Shown piece by piece: positions 26,795 through 39,500 of a stretch of 64,000 bases of DNA; positions within the stretch are counted from its first letter, which is position 1, and the number at the start of each line of letters is the position of its first letter. Below the pieces are notes generated by a model. The model worked only from the letters and a program-made list of their open reading frames with translations, did no database searches and had not been told where the DNA came from. This DNA comes from Psettodes erumei (taxonomy: Eukaryota > Chordata > Actinopteri > Pleuronectiformes > Psettodidae), in assembly GCA_016785225.1 (NCBI GenBank), contig JAFBJZ010000952.1:4030001-4094000 (forward strand), read 5' to 3'. The position numbers and the translations under genes were made by a program.

Positions 26795-26872
26795 CTCAGG
26801 ATCCATCTTACCCGGCAGTGCTGGATTGTACTACTGTTGTTCTAACACTGTCTGGTAACGATGTTTTCTGGG
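26795..26872 (+). ncRNA. mir200a: mir-200a precursor
   Basis: The 3' arm at 26843-26864 begins TAACACTGTCTGGTAACGAT, the miR-200a-3p sequence with seed AACACUG (shared with miR-141). The 5' arm at 26804-26825 begins CATCTTACCCGGCAGTGC. The loop is about 17 bases, and the basal stem extends through CTCAGGA (26795-26801) against TTCTGGG (26866-26872). The seed differs by one base from mir-200b/429, so the cluster makes two target classes. Known targets include ZEB1/ZEB2. Hairpin ends are estimated. Confidence 0.97.
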
Positions 26873-28245
26873 TGACTCTGTGGTCTCCGATGTGACTCTT
26901 GGATAGTTCCCCATTAAATGTAATCTTTAGGTCTAAAAATGACTGTAAGATTGATGCTGTTGCTGAAGGGTGACCTGGATATGCGTTGGTGGTGCTGTAC
27001 TCTGAGGTTACATGACTGGAAAATATTTGTCAAGTGTCTCACTTCACTCTTCACTCTGAAGTTAATTTCAAGAAAGGGTTAACTGTCTTTTGTTTACTAT
27101 ACACTTATCTTCATAGATGCCCGAGGCTGTATTGCATCAATCAGTCAAAACTAAAAAGGAAGAGCGGCACAGATGATATACAGTGTTGACAGACAGGGCA
27201 CTAGTTTGTGTAAAAAAACATACACACATTTATGAGCTTTTAATCTTAAAAAATTGAGAGATGGAGTTCTGTTAGAACAAGATCATTTGTGCAGTATTAG
27301 CCCTCAAGGTTAGTTTTTTTTTTAACTTCTTTATTTACTTCCCCAGTCATTTTCCCCCCACTTTTATAGCAACCCCACCGCACCCAAGTTAAAGAATAGC
27401 AGTTGGCTGATGGTTCCACCGGTCCTGCAGGGCTTTATTTCCTTGTTCCCTCCCCTCAACAGTATTGGGCTTTGTGTTGTGTGGCAGTGATTGGTCCACC
27501 TAGCCTTACTTGCGTGGCACATCCTGAAACTGACACATGAGCTCACCTGAGAGTGAAAAAAAACCCTGTTACAGACGCTTTGGCTTCCTCCCAGGTTTCC
27601 AAGGCTTTTACCGACAAAAAGACAATCTAATGATTCCCTAATGCTCTAAACTTGTACTGACTTTGTGCATTGTTGATTTAAAACAATGAAGATTAAACAA
27701 AACTGGACTGAAGACAGTGAACAGTTTTCACCATGTCTGAAGACATATGGAAATTTAATGGGAACAGCCTTTCAACAGACATTGGAAACAAAGACAAATA
27801 ATAGACACAGTGCAAGCAGAAACCTAATGTTTGTTTAAGGAGGGAGAATTACCCCGCAAATATTGAGCCACACCTTTATTTGCCCACCCAGCTCCATTAT
27901 CCAGGCCATAGAAACATGAAATAGTTTTTTTTCCTGCTATCCCCTTTGTGTTGGCGTTATATATTTGTGTAATAATAATGTAGAAAGATTGGAAGAGAAA
28001 GAGTTTACCAAGCTTACTTTGCTTCTTTCCTTGACCTGTTTACTCTTGGCTTTTATTCTCGCTCTGCATGATTGGCCAATGTAAATGTATGAATGAATGA
28101 AAGTACAGCATTGCGTGCACAGAATCTGTGACTGTGACAAAAGAGGAACTGCTCGTTTCATCCTGTTTCTGCTACACTGTTCTGTTTTTTCCAGCTCTTG
28201 TCTTCCTCTTTGCGCAGGTGAAAGCTCAGAGGTCATCCTTCCAGC

Positions 28246-28326
28246 CTGTTGATAGGCGTCTTACCAGACATGGTTAGATGTAATTATTGGTGTCTAATAC
28301 TGTCTGGTAATGCCGTCCATTAAATG
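28246..28326 (+). ncRNA. mir429: mir-429 precursor
   Basis: The 3' arm at 28295-28316 begins TAATACTGTCTGGTAATGCC, matching fish miR-429 with the AAUACUG seed. The 5' arm at 28258-28278 begins GTCTTACCAGACATGG. TTACCAGAC pairs with GTCTGGTAA and TTAGA with TCTAA around a loop of about 16 bases; GGC (28255-28257) pairs with GCC (28312-28314) at the base. It lies about 1.4 kb downstream of mir-200a on the same strand, the third member of the cluster as in other vertebrates. Immediately downstream is an alternative stem described separately. Confidence 0.96.
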
Positions 28327-28334
28327 GCATTACC
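28306..28334 (+). repeat. Perfect 9-bp inverted repeat overlapping the 3' half of mature miR-429
   Basis: GGTAATGCC (28306-28314, inside mature miR-429) pairs perfectly with GGCATTACC (28326-28334) around an 11-base loop. In RNA this stem would compete with the pre-miR-429 stem for the same bases. Confidence 0.75.
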
Positions 28335-31300
28335 TTCTGCTCTCTTACTTCCCCCTGTCTCGCTCTCATGCATCTGACATGTGGTGTATTAACAAAGGTC
28401 AGTCCAGGGAAGCACATTGACATATTTATAATGATGACAGATGGTTGCTGAATGATGATGACTATGGAACTATGATCCTTGCACTGGAAGATTGATTGAT
28501 TTGTTGGGGTTTCTTCCAAGTGACTTGAGTCAGAGTTTCTTCACTGAGCAGCAGTCCAGAGTAAGACCGCTCTACTCACAATGGGCTTTCTTGATGAGTT
28601 CTGTGCTGTATATGAGTTTCTAGCAGGAATGTTAATGTGAAGGCCATGTAAAAAATGTATTAAAGAAAATACTTTTATCTGCTGAAAGATCTGCTTTATT
28701 CCTCTTCCCGTAATAACTGAATTCCTTCTAGCAACTTGGCTTTTGTCCTGCTAAAGTAGAACAATGCGCACAGTTTTTGAAACTTCGTCATCTATGACAC
28801 ACTCTGTACACAATGGTAACATTGCATTCACCATGATCTAATGTTATGCGATGTAGAGTAAAAGATAAATAAATAAAATGGGATGATGGAATTTGAAATG
28901 TTTCCTCTGTTCATTTTGTCTTCTTAAACACATTTTCAGAATAAAGTTTTACAATATATTCAGATCTTCTGTTCACTGGCCCTTTGTAGAAGTTTCTCTG
29001 ATAATTGTGAACTCTTCCCTCAGCCAGACCGGAATGCCGAGCCCCAGTCAGGTGTGGATCAGGTTACCAGTGAACAGAGCTTCTTTTTAAATGCCTCAAT
29101 TTACCCATGAGGTTCCCCCCATCAGCTAAGCCCTCATTGTGTCCCAGTCTGTGGCAGTACACAGTGGGCTACCTTGATAAACCGAGAAGCACAAGGCGTG
29201 TTTTCGCTGCCAGGGACCCAGCAACTTACAGTAGGTACAGTGCCACTTCTGCTGATTGAAATCCATTCACTGAGTCTTACTGGTCACTGTTTTTTTTAAA
29301 TAATGGTCGCTCCCCATTTCTCCCTCTCACAGCAACACGCACAAAGGGCCAATAGTATGGCTATGGTGTTTGATTATGCCTGTTAGCTCATGGGTTCAGT
29401 TGACTGGTTTAACGCAGCTCTGATTTTATCAGTTGAAACGCAAACAGTAAAAACCATTTAGCTGTTTTACATAACAGGCCCTCATTGATCTTCTATCCTG
29501 GGGCGACTGACATTCATAGTTTTTCAGAGAAAGAGCTAGCCTTTACTTATTTTACAGCAATGTCCCATGCATTCAGAATTTTTGTGTTATTTGTATTTTA
29601 CAGAGGAAATATATTCATTAAACTCTAGCAATTCATCAATTACCTACCTGAAAATTCAAAAAGTTCCCATTCAGAGGATCCATCATGTTTTTTTATATAC
29701 TGTCTTTAGGTAGGTAATATATTATTTGACTGCTGATATAGACCGGTATCCATGCCTAACAAGACTTTTTTCATGGAAGACATTGTGACATGTCACTATA
29801 TCACTGATTGAATAGGGCAGAGCCCAAAGTAATGTTATTATCACTGATTACTGAGACACCTGAAGAGAGCAGAGCTACCTGTGCATCCCCTATTGTTGAC
29901 AAGGCGCTGGCTCAAACATTCATAACTAAAACCAATTTGGTCTAAACATTATGCTTATGTTAGAGAGCAAGGGTATTTATGGACACCAATCTGTGTCTCG
30001 GAAAGAGGATCAAAATTCTGACTCAATTGTGAATTCGGTGTCTTGCTCAATGTGCACCAAAATATCTTCATAAGTAAATAGACTCAAAAGATATTTATCT
30101 TTTAGTTGAGGGAAATTATTGAGTGAAGTAATATTGAGCTAAAGCAACCATTCCCATGCCCGTGGTCTTTATTTGAAAAATATGAGTATAGTTTGACATA
30201 TCTATGAACGTCTGAATTTTCATATAATTTGTGGTATAAAAAAATCCACTCTACATTATATAGTAATATTATCACCAACACAGAATGGTGGATATAGCTA
30301 AGTGTATACTTTATTTTACTTTGAGAGGTAAAGTGAAGCACTTCCTGATGCCAGGATATGGACATTTTCTTGCACTGATTGTGCAGATCAAAATGTAAAT
30401 CAGTAAAATTCTAAAATAACCTCCTGAAAAAACTGTATAGTAAGAGGAGGTAACTGTAATTAGTTATAGTTACCTCCTCCCCCTTTGGTGATGTCAGGCC
30501 ACTGAATCACATTCCTGACTGGCAGAGAGCCTGTAGAGGATTCCTGCGCTGGTCTGTGCATGCTTGGTGCAGTCAGACCAGATTCCTGCATTACTGCTGG
30601 CTGTGGATGAGGACACGAGGTTCACTTAGCTGGATTTGCAACTGGAATGGAACAGCAGCATAGCGGTGGTTAAACGGCTGTGACATACCTGCAAGTGTGC
30701 TGACGTACATTAAAAGTGTTGATATCTCACAGACTCAGTGGTGCACTCAGTGAATCTGTGAGAACCCACTGAAGAATTTCTGGCAGAGGATTGGAACAGA
30801 TCATAGGTTAGGGTAGAAGCATTGAAAGATTCTTGATAGATTTTTAAAATCTCCATGAAAAAAACTGTCTGCTGCTTTTGTCCCGTCCTAACAATTTATG
30901 AACAGTGAGCGGCCACAGCGCAACAACTAGGAGCAACTCCAGCGCTGAGGTCAGTGACTTGGTCAAGGACAAAGGTAGGAGTACATAATGTGCTCCCAGC
31001 ACTTCAGTCACACACTTGAAACACCGGTGCCAAAATACAAAAATTCCTTCACTGCTTGGAAAATTAGCTCCTCAATTTCAAAACACAGTACATACCATAT
31101 TTTAAAAATGCATGTACAAACATTTTAATGTTCAGACAGAATATTATGATGCCAACTTTCACTTAAAAAGCCAATGAGAAGGCCTCCTCTCTAACATGCG
31201 GTTCCTGCACAGTGTCTCAATAACTCAGACTCAATAATAGTTTTACACACTCCACCCACCATCCCCATTTTTAGAAAACATGGCCCAGGCATGGTATCGT

Positions 31301-34300
31301 GTGGGTGGCATTTTTCATTTGAAAATATGAGTTACAAGTTATCCATCAAGGTTTCAGTGCAGTCTCCACTGCTTTTCAGATTTACATCTTTTGTATCATT
31401 TGTGGTCTCCTCTTTTTCTAATATTTCGGAAAGGCTTAAAGGCAGAATGATAGTACCTATTACAGTGACTCAGTTTAGTTGCAATATAATCAGTCAACCA
31501 TTGTCAGCTCAGTGTTTGAAAAGAATAATGTAGCTGAAGAAAAAAAAAGATGGCAGACAAAGACATAACAGATCACACCACATACACACCTGTGCGGAAC
31601 TGGCAGGCCAGTCTATAACAGATAACCAAACAACGCCAGATAGGTTTTACTTTACTTTACTTAACCAGAAAACATCTGGTACTCCAGATGGCAGTCAGCT
31701 TCAGCTGTTAACACTTTTTGCCTCTCTTTAGGTCTCCCCTTTTTTGTATCCTGGAAGGAAACAGTTTGCTATCATTATTATTGCAGATGTTATCTGTTAA
31801 TCCAGGATTATCTATCTTTTCCTAAAATATTCTTCTCTACTCAGGAATTTGACCACCTGCAATGTTTTCCTGCCAAAAGTTGCTGCTGAAAGACTGAAAT
31901 TTCCCCACTTCTTGAAAAGAAAAAAAAATGTATTTTGGCATGCTAACATTTGGTTTGGAAATGTACTAGCACAATATTGGATGTACCAACAACAATTCAA
32001 TAATTCAGCAATGGCTACTTTCTGTGAAAGGTGAGAAAATCAGAGGAAGAAAAGGTTACATCAAAACCAATTTTTGCGCAACTGCAGGAGAAATTACATG
32101 CAACTGCGACTGTTAACCGCTACATTAGCTTATTTTAGCATGACCAGATCAAATAGTACTGTACATGCACAGGCCTAATTTACAGAAATGTGTAACCACC
32201 ATCATAAACGTGGCAGAGCTGTAGTGCCACCGCCAATTTCATCAGACATGATGCACCTGAATGCACCACGCCAACCTGCGCCACCTATCAGTGAGAGAAG
32301 CTCGGGGAGGAAAATGAAGTAAAAGCTTTGGTACCTGCAGGCGTTTCAGTAAGGTAAGCAGCACCTGCAGTACGAGACATTAATGGGTGTGGCTGTAAGT
32401 GAAAAACGTTGTAGTTCCATGAGGTGTGGCATCCATTAATACATTCAGTCATTCATTCGTGGTAAAAGAGGATTTCCACGTGCCCCTCACGACAAAGTGA
32501 ATGGATTTTGATTAAAATTCACCAGAGAGATCTTGTGACGTGCAGCTGCATTAGCATGAGGATGGATTGGATTAGGTTAACAAGAATTGTCCTGTTATTT
32601 GTAATTTCCACTGAGGCTTTCTGGCAAACTTGGTGTGTTGACGTTGTGTTGCCAGTCGACACGATGACTGCCAGGCAGCGGCACCGTGGCCGAGCTGACA
32701 ACAAACCCAGCACCATCAGGGGCCTAAGCTTTCCAGTGTATTTTCAATATGCTCCTGATGTCATTTCCACTGCTCTGTCTGTAGGGTTGGCTGCCACCCC
32801 TTCATGAAAGGACCAGTGACGTGGCCCCGGGTCCACTGAGCACACTCCTCTGTGGGTGTTGTATTTTAAGGCTTTGCCACACCTGGGCATCTCTCCCTCT
32901 GCCACTGTTAAACCAGCTCTCCCGACTCTGTTGTGTTGTTGTCTGTTTTTTTGTGTGTTATCGGTGAGTCATTTTCCACTTCAAAGTCAGTTGGCACGCC
33001 TCCCGTGTCTTTTCGTAGCTCTGCAGGGTGTAACAAGCATCCTGTGTGACGTCACTCCAGGAGGTTGCCCTGTGTATGTGTCATGTTCTGGAAACAGTCA
33101 CCTCTGCGTTTCCAGTGATCCCAGAGGCCGAGCTGAGTGGGACTGGGGCAGCGTCTCTGCACCATCATCGTGATGGTGTGAAGTGGCAAAGCTGCATGGA
33201 GTACATGAAGACTCTCAGAGCCGTATCACTGCATTTACGTCACTTAAACCTCATCTATGTTAATACTTTGTAGCAATTTAGTGACAAGTCATCTCTTTTA
33301 TGACATTATATTGGTTCTGGACCTGACAATGTCTCTGCCATAAACCCTCAACATGTCACAGCATTGGATTTGTTTCATAAGAATCAAAAGACAGGGAAAC
33401 CTGTCGAGGTATTCAGTCGAGAAAAAAAACACACAAAAACACACAGATACCCCATTAATGGAGTTTATAATACTAATTTGACCTAACAAATCCAAAGGTA
33501 ATAACAACAGCACATGCTTTTATTTAGTTTTCTTTGTAAAACAGCTGAGTATCCGAGGAGATTTTGCATATGGCATGTACACTTTCTCATGTTGAGGTCA
33601 GTCTTGGTGAAATCCGATGTCTTTTTGTCTCCCACTTGCATTTGCCACCAGTGGGAGTTAATGAATACAGACCCTGGGAACGTGGTGTTGGCCCCCCCAC
33701 CCTGCGGCAACCCCCCTCGGCTTTACCTGTGTAATTCTATGAGGAAATCGTGAATAGTGGGAGAGAGAGAGATCCTATTGAGATCGGCCATTCTTTACAT
33801 TGAAACTTAACTCCATTCCTTCCACTATAACACCTTGACAAGGAGAATCCCTCCAAATAATGGGTTGTGTAGGGACACCATTGCTGCAGGCTGCATCCCT
33901 GTAATTGCTGGGCACTTCCTGGTACAGACAGCAGTTGAGATGACATGGGGATGGGCGAGTCTCCAAAGACACACACACCTTATGGCTGCCCTGAGACAGC
34001 TAGACAGGCACTCATGTGTGCATTTTAGATAATGGCACATTTTTATGTTTTATTTCCATATCTCTCAATATATGTTTTGTTTCTCTGAGTAAAATAAAAG
34101 GTGAGGAAAGGTGAAATATGTCACATTTTTATCCATGCAACAGCATTTGATCAATGAAGCTAAAATCAAAACAGGAAAAGTATTAATTAACTTTTTAATC
34201 ATGAAATATGCAAAACTATACAACAAAAGGAACATAGACACACAAAATACAGAAGCATGTGCGTTTACACGCCATTTTACATGCCTTTTTTACATACAAA

Positions 34301-35900
34301 CACGTGCACGCATGCACGCACAAAGTGTGCACACACAGCCTCTTGGCAGATGGTGAACCATGAGGTCGACAAGGCTGTAAAACAAGCCTGTTCTCTTTGT
34401 CCACCTACGCAGCACTTTGCACAGTGTCTATCAGATGGCGGCTTTTTATCAAGGTGTGGTTGACACTGGCTCCAAGCAAAGCTCTGTTTAACAGGAATAT
34501 AGGAGGCCCGCTTCTAATAACTGGGGTGCCACGGCTGGACTCGCATAATTGCCAAACAGCTCTCTCTCTTATCGCTGCCATTTTGCTCTCAGCCACCCTA
34601 CAGTAAATGAGGCATTTACAGCCACAGGTGTGTAACTGACTGAACTGACAAGACTGTCTGGTGGCTGTTGCTTCCTTCTTGTAAATTTTTTGTCTCGTGT
34701 GAAATTGTGTAAAACACACGCTGCACGGTTTGATGGAGGACGATTGCATGCTTTTGTTCACCGGGTTTTGTTAAAGTGCGTATCACTCGGTTGCATGCAG
34801 ACCACAGCCTTTAGACCACAGCGACTCATACGCAGGTCTTCGTATCATTTCAAAGAACAGCTACATGCCTGCAGAAATATGTACATGCAAACTGCATTGT
34901 TGTAAGATGCGTTGCATTGCTCATGGTTACCCGACTGTATGCAAAATTATACGGTTGCGTAGATGCTGGGTCTAAGAGGCACCCACCCCAATTATCAGGC
35001 TGTTGGGAGGAAGAGGGGAGCTTATGCGTAATTGCCAACTGTGGCTGGGCCTGGGTGTTTCCTCCTGAGTCAAATCACTGAACCGAAGGTGATTAGTGGA
35101 TTTGCCATGCAAGCAGACAAATACTATGTTGCTCAACTGCATACCTGCTACTGGATTTGGCACTAGACAGTACGAATAATGATAATGTCTGCCATAAAAA
35201 CAACGCTTCCAAGAATGCCACAGCTGGGGGAATCTGTGTTGAAATAAATTGACGTTCCCAATTAAATAATGTCGGAGGCTTTGGGTTTTAACACCTGCTC
35301 AGATGAAGTTTTATGGAGGTGATAATTAATTATTCCATCCCCAATGACACTTTTCTTACAGAATATAAAATTCACAAAACATAACTTATGTACTTAATGT
35401 GGATAAATGACAATGCAGACCTTAAGGTTTATAGGAGCAGTAGATATAATATAAAATTAAAGGTTGAAAGCATATTGAAAAGCACCGGCATATCTACAGT
35501 ATAGATGGATTTTTGCAAATGACACTTTGCAGAACAAAGGTCTCAGAAAATAGTCTTTTACCTTTTGTGTTGGGATATAATACCCTGGAAAACTGGCAAA
35601 TCCATTCTGATTGACACTCTGCTCTCATGTTACCATAGGGTTCACACAACAGAGGCTTACAGGCAGTTAATATTGAATGAAGCTAAACTTCGAGGTGGGG
35701 TGAGTGTGGGATACATAATCTTGAGTGAGTTTGTTGGTCTTGAGCCGCTGTTGTCGTAAGATTCCACCTGCAAGAGGCAACTGTTGCTAAGGGTCCCATT
35801 ACCCGAGTAACCAGTGATTGTTTACTTTGGTCGAGTGGGTTTGCTTGCTCGCCGTGTGACAGACTGTGGCTGGCTTCAGTGCGCTGAACTCTAGACAGAC
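28335..35900. other. Intergenic region between mir-429 and ttll10, no gene supported
   Basis: Open frames are short with no recognisable domains. A strong hairpin repeat at 30444-30479 is listed separately; otherwise I see only AT-rich unique DNA, a short TTTAC repeat near 31650 and CA-rich DNA near 34290-34335. It may include the 3' end of the primary mir-200 transcript, whose poly(A) site I cannot place. Confidence 0.45.
30444..30479. repeat. Compact hairpin, 12-bp perfect arms
   Basis: GAGGAGGTAACT (30444-30455) and AGTTACCTCCTC (30468-30479) are perfect reverse complements. The 12-base spacer itself continues pairing (T-A, A-T, A-T with G-T wobbles), leaving a tiny loop, for a total stem of about 16-17 pairs. 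Confidence 0.8.
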
Positions 35901-35929
35901 CATGTGATTTCACCCTCTGTCGGGTCGGT

Positions 35930-36512
35930 CCCTCAGCTGGCGGGTTTGCTGCTTGTCTGGGCCCTGCAGCTGGACTACAAGGTGGAGGGGACTGAGTGGG
36001 TTTTTCATGGAGTCTGGCTGTCCATGTGTGTGACGTTGGAGTCGCAGGTAAACCCCTTTGCTTCCAAATGTAGCTAAAATAAGTTCATAGTTCAGCTGCT
36101 ATCTTCTGATGCAAAATAACACTTTTATTTCCAGATGGTTCATATTGCTCACATCATTTTTTATTGCCAGTGGTTCTTTCATATTTGAACTGTACAGAAA
36201 TGTAGAAGAATAGGGCCTGTTCTGTTGTTGCTGGTGCAAGTGGAAAGGTCATTGGGGCATTCAGTTACAAGGGGGACCAAGAAAGGTGACAATTTTATGG
36301 GAATTTGTTGTCATCAAGTTCTTATGTACCACATCAGATGTACAACACAATTTTTGTTTCTCTTCTGCTTTTCCTCTCAGAATTCACTGAATCTTCCACA
36401 GTATTTCAAGTAGCAATATAAAAACATTTATTCTAGACCTCCATTAGGTCCACTGCACACTAAAAGAGGTCTGCCTCTCCTCCCACATTGGAACATTTTT
36501 ACCAACAAGGTC
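35930..36512 (+). other. ttll10: Candidate ttll10 5' UTR: non-coding exon, intron and leader of coding exon 1
   Basis: A GC-richer stretch ends in GAGTCGCAG at 36047 followed by GTAAAC, a good donor. An acceptor CTTTTCCTCTCAG ends at 36380. From 36381 the frame of the ttll10 start meets a TAG at 36411, so translation cannot come through from upstream and the ATG at 36513 is the likely start. The 5' limit of the first exon is not visible. Confidence 0.35.
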
Positions 36513-39500
36513 ATGTCATCTGAGTCCTGGGTAAAGTCCTGCAGCAAGGGCAAGGGAGTGGACGCTGGACTGGAGACAAAACCAGATGAAGAAGTGGAGA
36601 AAAAGGAAGTGGAGGTGGAGTGGAGTGGAGGAGGGGAGCCCACAGGAAGCATGAGACAGGAGGTGTCCTCGTCACTGGAGCATAGCAGCGTGCAGGAAGT
36701 GACATCAGAAGGTGGACTGGACCGACACCAGGGGAAGGGAGGGAGAAAGAGGATTCCCCACATGACTGTCAACAGGGATGGCCGAGCCCGAGGGTCAGGT
36801 GTGTGCGGGGAAGAGGAAGTGTGATTTGTGATAATTTGAGATTCTGTCTAAACGGTGAAACTTTATTGCAGCACATGATGATACAAACATTAAAAAGTGA
36901 TTTTTTGTTGTACCTTTGGATGTGTTGTTATGTATGTCTCTGTAAGTGCAACAACACCATATACTATAAAAGTATACTACATGTGATAGACCTTACGTGT
37001 ATGTAAATGCACAGATGACACTGATTTCTCTGTGTCTAAAAATAACAGGTGAACGCTTGGCGGAGCGTTATCTCCGCAGGTCCCTCCCCAGGGCCTCGTC
37101 AACCTGCTCCCCCCAAGACAAGGACAGGGAGCGGCCTGCAGATGAGCCCCGGGGGCCTGGCCCTTTCTACTTCTTTGGAGGAGCCAATGGAGCTGAAATG
37201 TAAATAGAACAATATGAAATAGAAAGTGTTGGATTTTCAATATTTGAAAAAAATTTGATCACATATCCTATGTAAAGTTTTCCCATTTGAAGATGTTTTT
37301 ATGCATATTTAATTATATATATAATGATAATAATTCTTATTACTTCTAATTATAAATAATATTATATAAGTTTTTCCTCCTGTCTTGACCGCTGTGTGAT
37401 TAAAGCTGAGGTACGATTGAGTTCTTCTGGGATTTTTCCTTTAGAGTGAGCAGTTACTGTGAGAGCAGAGGATGGAAGAGGATTTACAACAAGCACAGAG
37501 AGGATTTCAAACTCAAGTGGTGTGAAACCAAATCACCGGCCAACTACTGCAACTTCAGAAAAGGTAATGAGGGTGCACAGGACATGGATCGGATCATGTT
37601 TTTGTTTTTTTCCTCAAAAATATAGCTGACTGTTTGATTCATCTCTTCATTTCTGCTCTCACTTTGCGTTTGTGCTCCTTGCCAACACAGAAAGACATCT
37701 TTCTTTTGTTTCCAGGTGAACAGTTGGTGTACCAGATTCCCAACAACAGTGTACTCACTACCAAGATCGGCCTCCTCAGCAGCCTGCGGGAGTATGAACG
37801 AGTCAGCAGCAGAGTCTGCCACGGTCAAGGGCTGAGGTGAAGTAGACGGCTGCTATATTTGTCTGCCATTCATCTCTTATCCACACCAGTTGTATCATTT
37901 AAGAGCAGACAGATATAACAGTCTATTTCCTTTACAGACTTTACAGTTGTGTCTGAAATATCCTAGCAACCATGCAGCACCGTCACAGAGCGGCGGCTCC
38001 AGCCGACTTTGCAAATACTGATTGAAAGACATATCAGCTTGTGATACTATTTAATAAACACAGGCTTGTTTCATCAATAGCAATCAGCTCTCCTCTCTGA
38101 TCAAACAGTCTTGGTATTGCATATTTGTTTGTCATCTACATAAATGTCTTATTTGCTACTAATAACCACAAAGAAAAGAAATTGTTTACAGCCTTATTTT
38201 TAAAATGACGTATGAAATGTCTGTATGTAAAAGTGGAACAGGAGTTAAATACCAAGCGTTTCTTTGGCTTCAAGTTTATACATATTTTGAAATGTAATTT
38301 TGTTTTCATGACATTAGTGAATTGATGTTTGATTTTATTTTTTTGAAAAAAAGTCACCAATACATCAATCAGCCACAATATTAACACCAGTTAACAGTCT
38401 CTTTAATTCATTAGCTTGTGGACGAACAACGTAGGTGGAAAGTTTATCTGTGCTCACCTTAAATTAGAGTTCAAGTTGCGTATGTACGAGCTGATTTTGT
38501 TACATCGCAACTACTTTGGAAACTAATCATAGTCTGACACGTTACTTTGATGAGTCATTTTTGAAAAAAATATGTCAAGACACAAGTATTATCTATATTT
38601 GAAGCACTTTTAAGCAATTTTACAGACTAAACAGACTATTTGTCTCAGGCAGTATCTATTTTCATTTTCTTATCTCTTCTAATCCTACCTTAAAGTGGCT
38701 AAAGATGCGTAGACATTTATTTGTGCTTCTTTCTTGTCTTGTACTTTACAGGAGGCTGAAAATGGAAGAGATCATTCCCACTACCTTCCGCATGGATGTG
38801 AGGGAAGAGAGGGATGCTTTCTTTGCCCAGCAGGAAGGTAGAATGCCCAAACACATCCCACCCACATTTCTAACACTTACAGTATCCTGATGCAACAACA
38901 ACACAACACTGGTTCAACTGGATGTGTGTTTTGATAAATGAAACGTAACCTGTCATGCAACCAACAAGTGAAACCAAACAGTTTTTACTTGGTAGTGTTA
39001 AGACAACAGTTGCCTTGGTGATTGTTTAATCAAGAGGTTGAGGACGATGGAAAATAATGCACTTCACCTCCCATAAGGCCCTGATAAAATCACCAGGGGA
39101 ACATGCTGTTTCCATAGAGATGAGTCAGCAGAGGGCAGGGCTGAGATACAAACACAAGGAAAAACGCTCAACAAGATCTGGATGTAGAGTTGGACTCTGA
39201 CCAATAAAATACGGTACATTTAACATTATGACACAGAAACAACCATTTTTCATCACTGTTAAGGACTGGAGATGAAATGATTCACTTGGGTCTGTAATAT
39301 TTGTAAAAATTGAGACACACCGCATTATGAAAAGTGGTGTACAGGTTATGACAAACATGGTTATCACAAAGCAAACAGGAGAAAGACACAGACAGGTGGT
39401 TCAGATCTCTAGGTGACAGATGCATCTGTGGAAGAGAAGAAAGGAGAAGAGAAAAGAAACAGACCGGAAGCATACAGAGTGGAATGGAATAATGTAGAAG

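Noticed and set aside
36428..36772. 114-codon minus-strand frame
   Set aside because: Antisense of the low-complexity ttll10 exon 1, whose plus frame splices in phase to the TTL domain.
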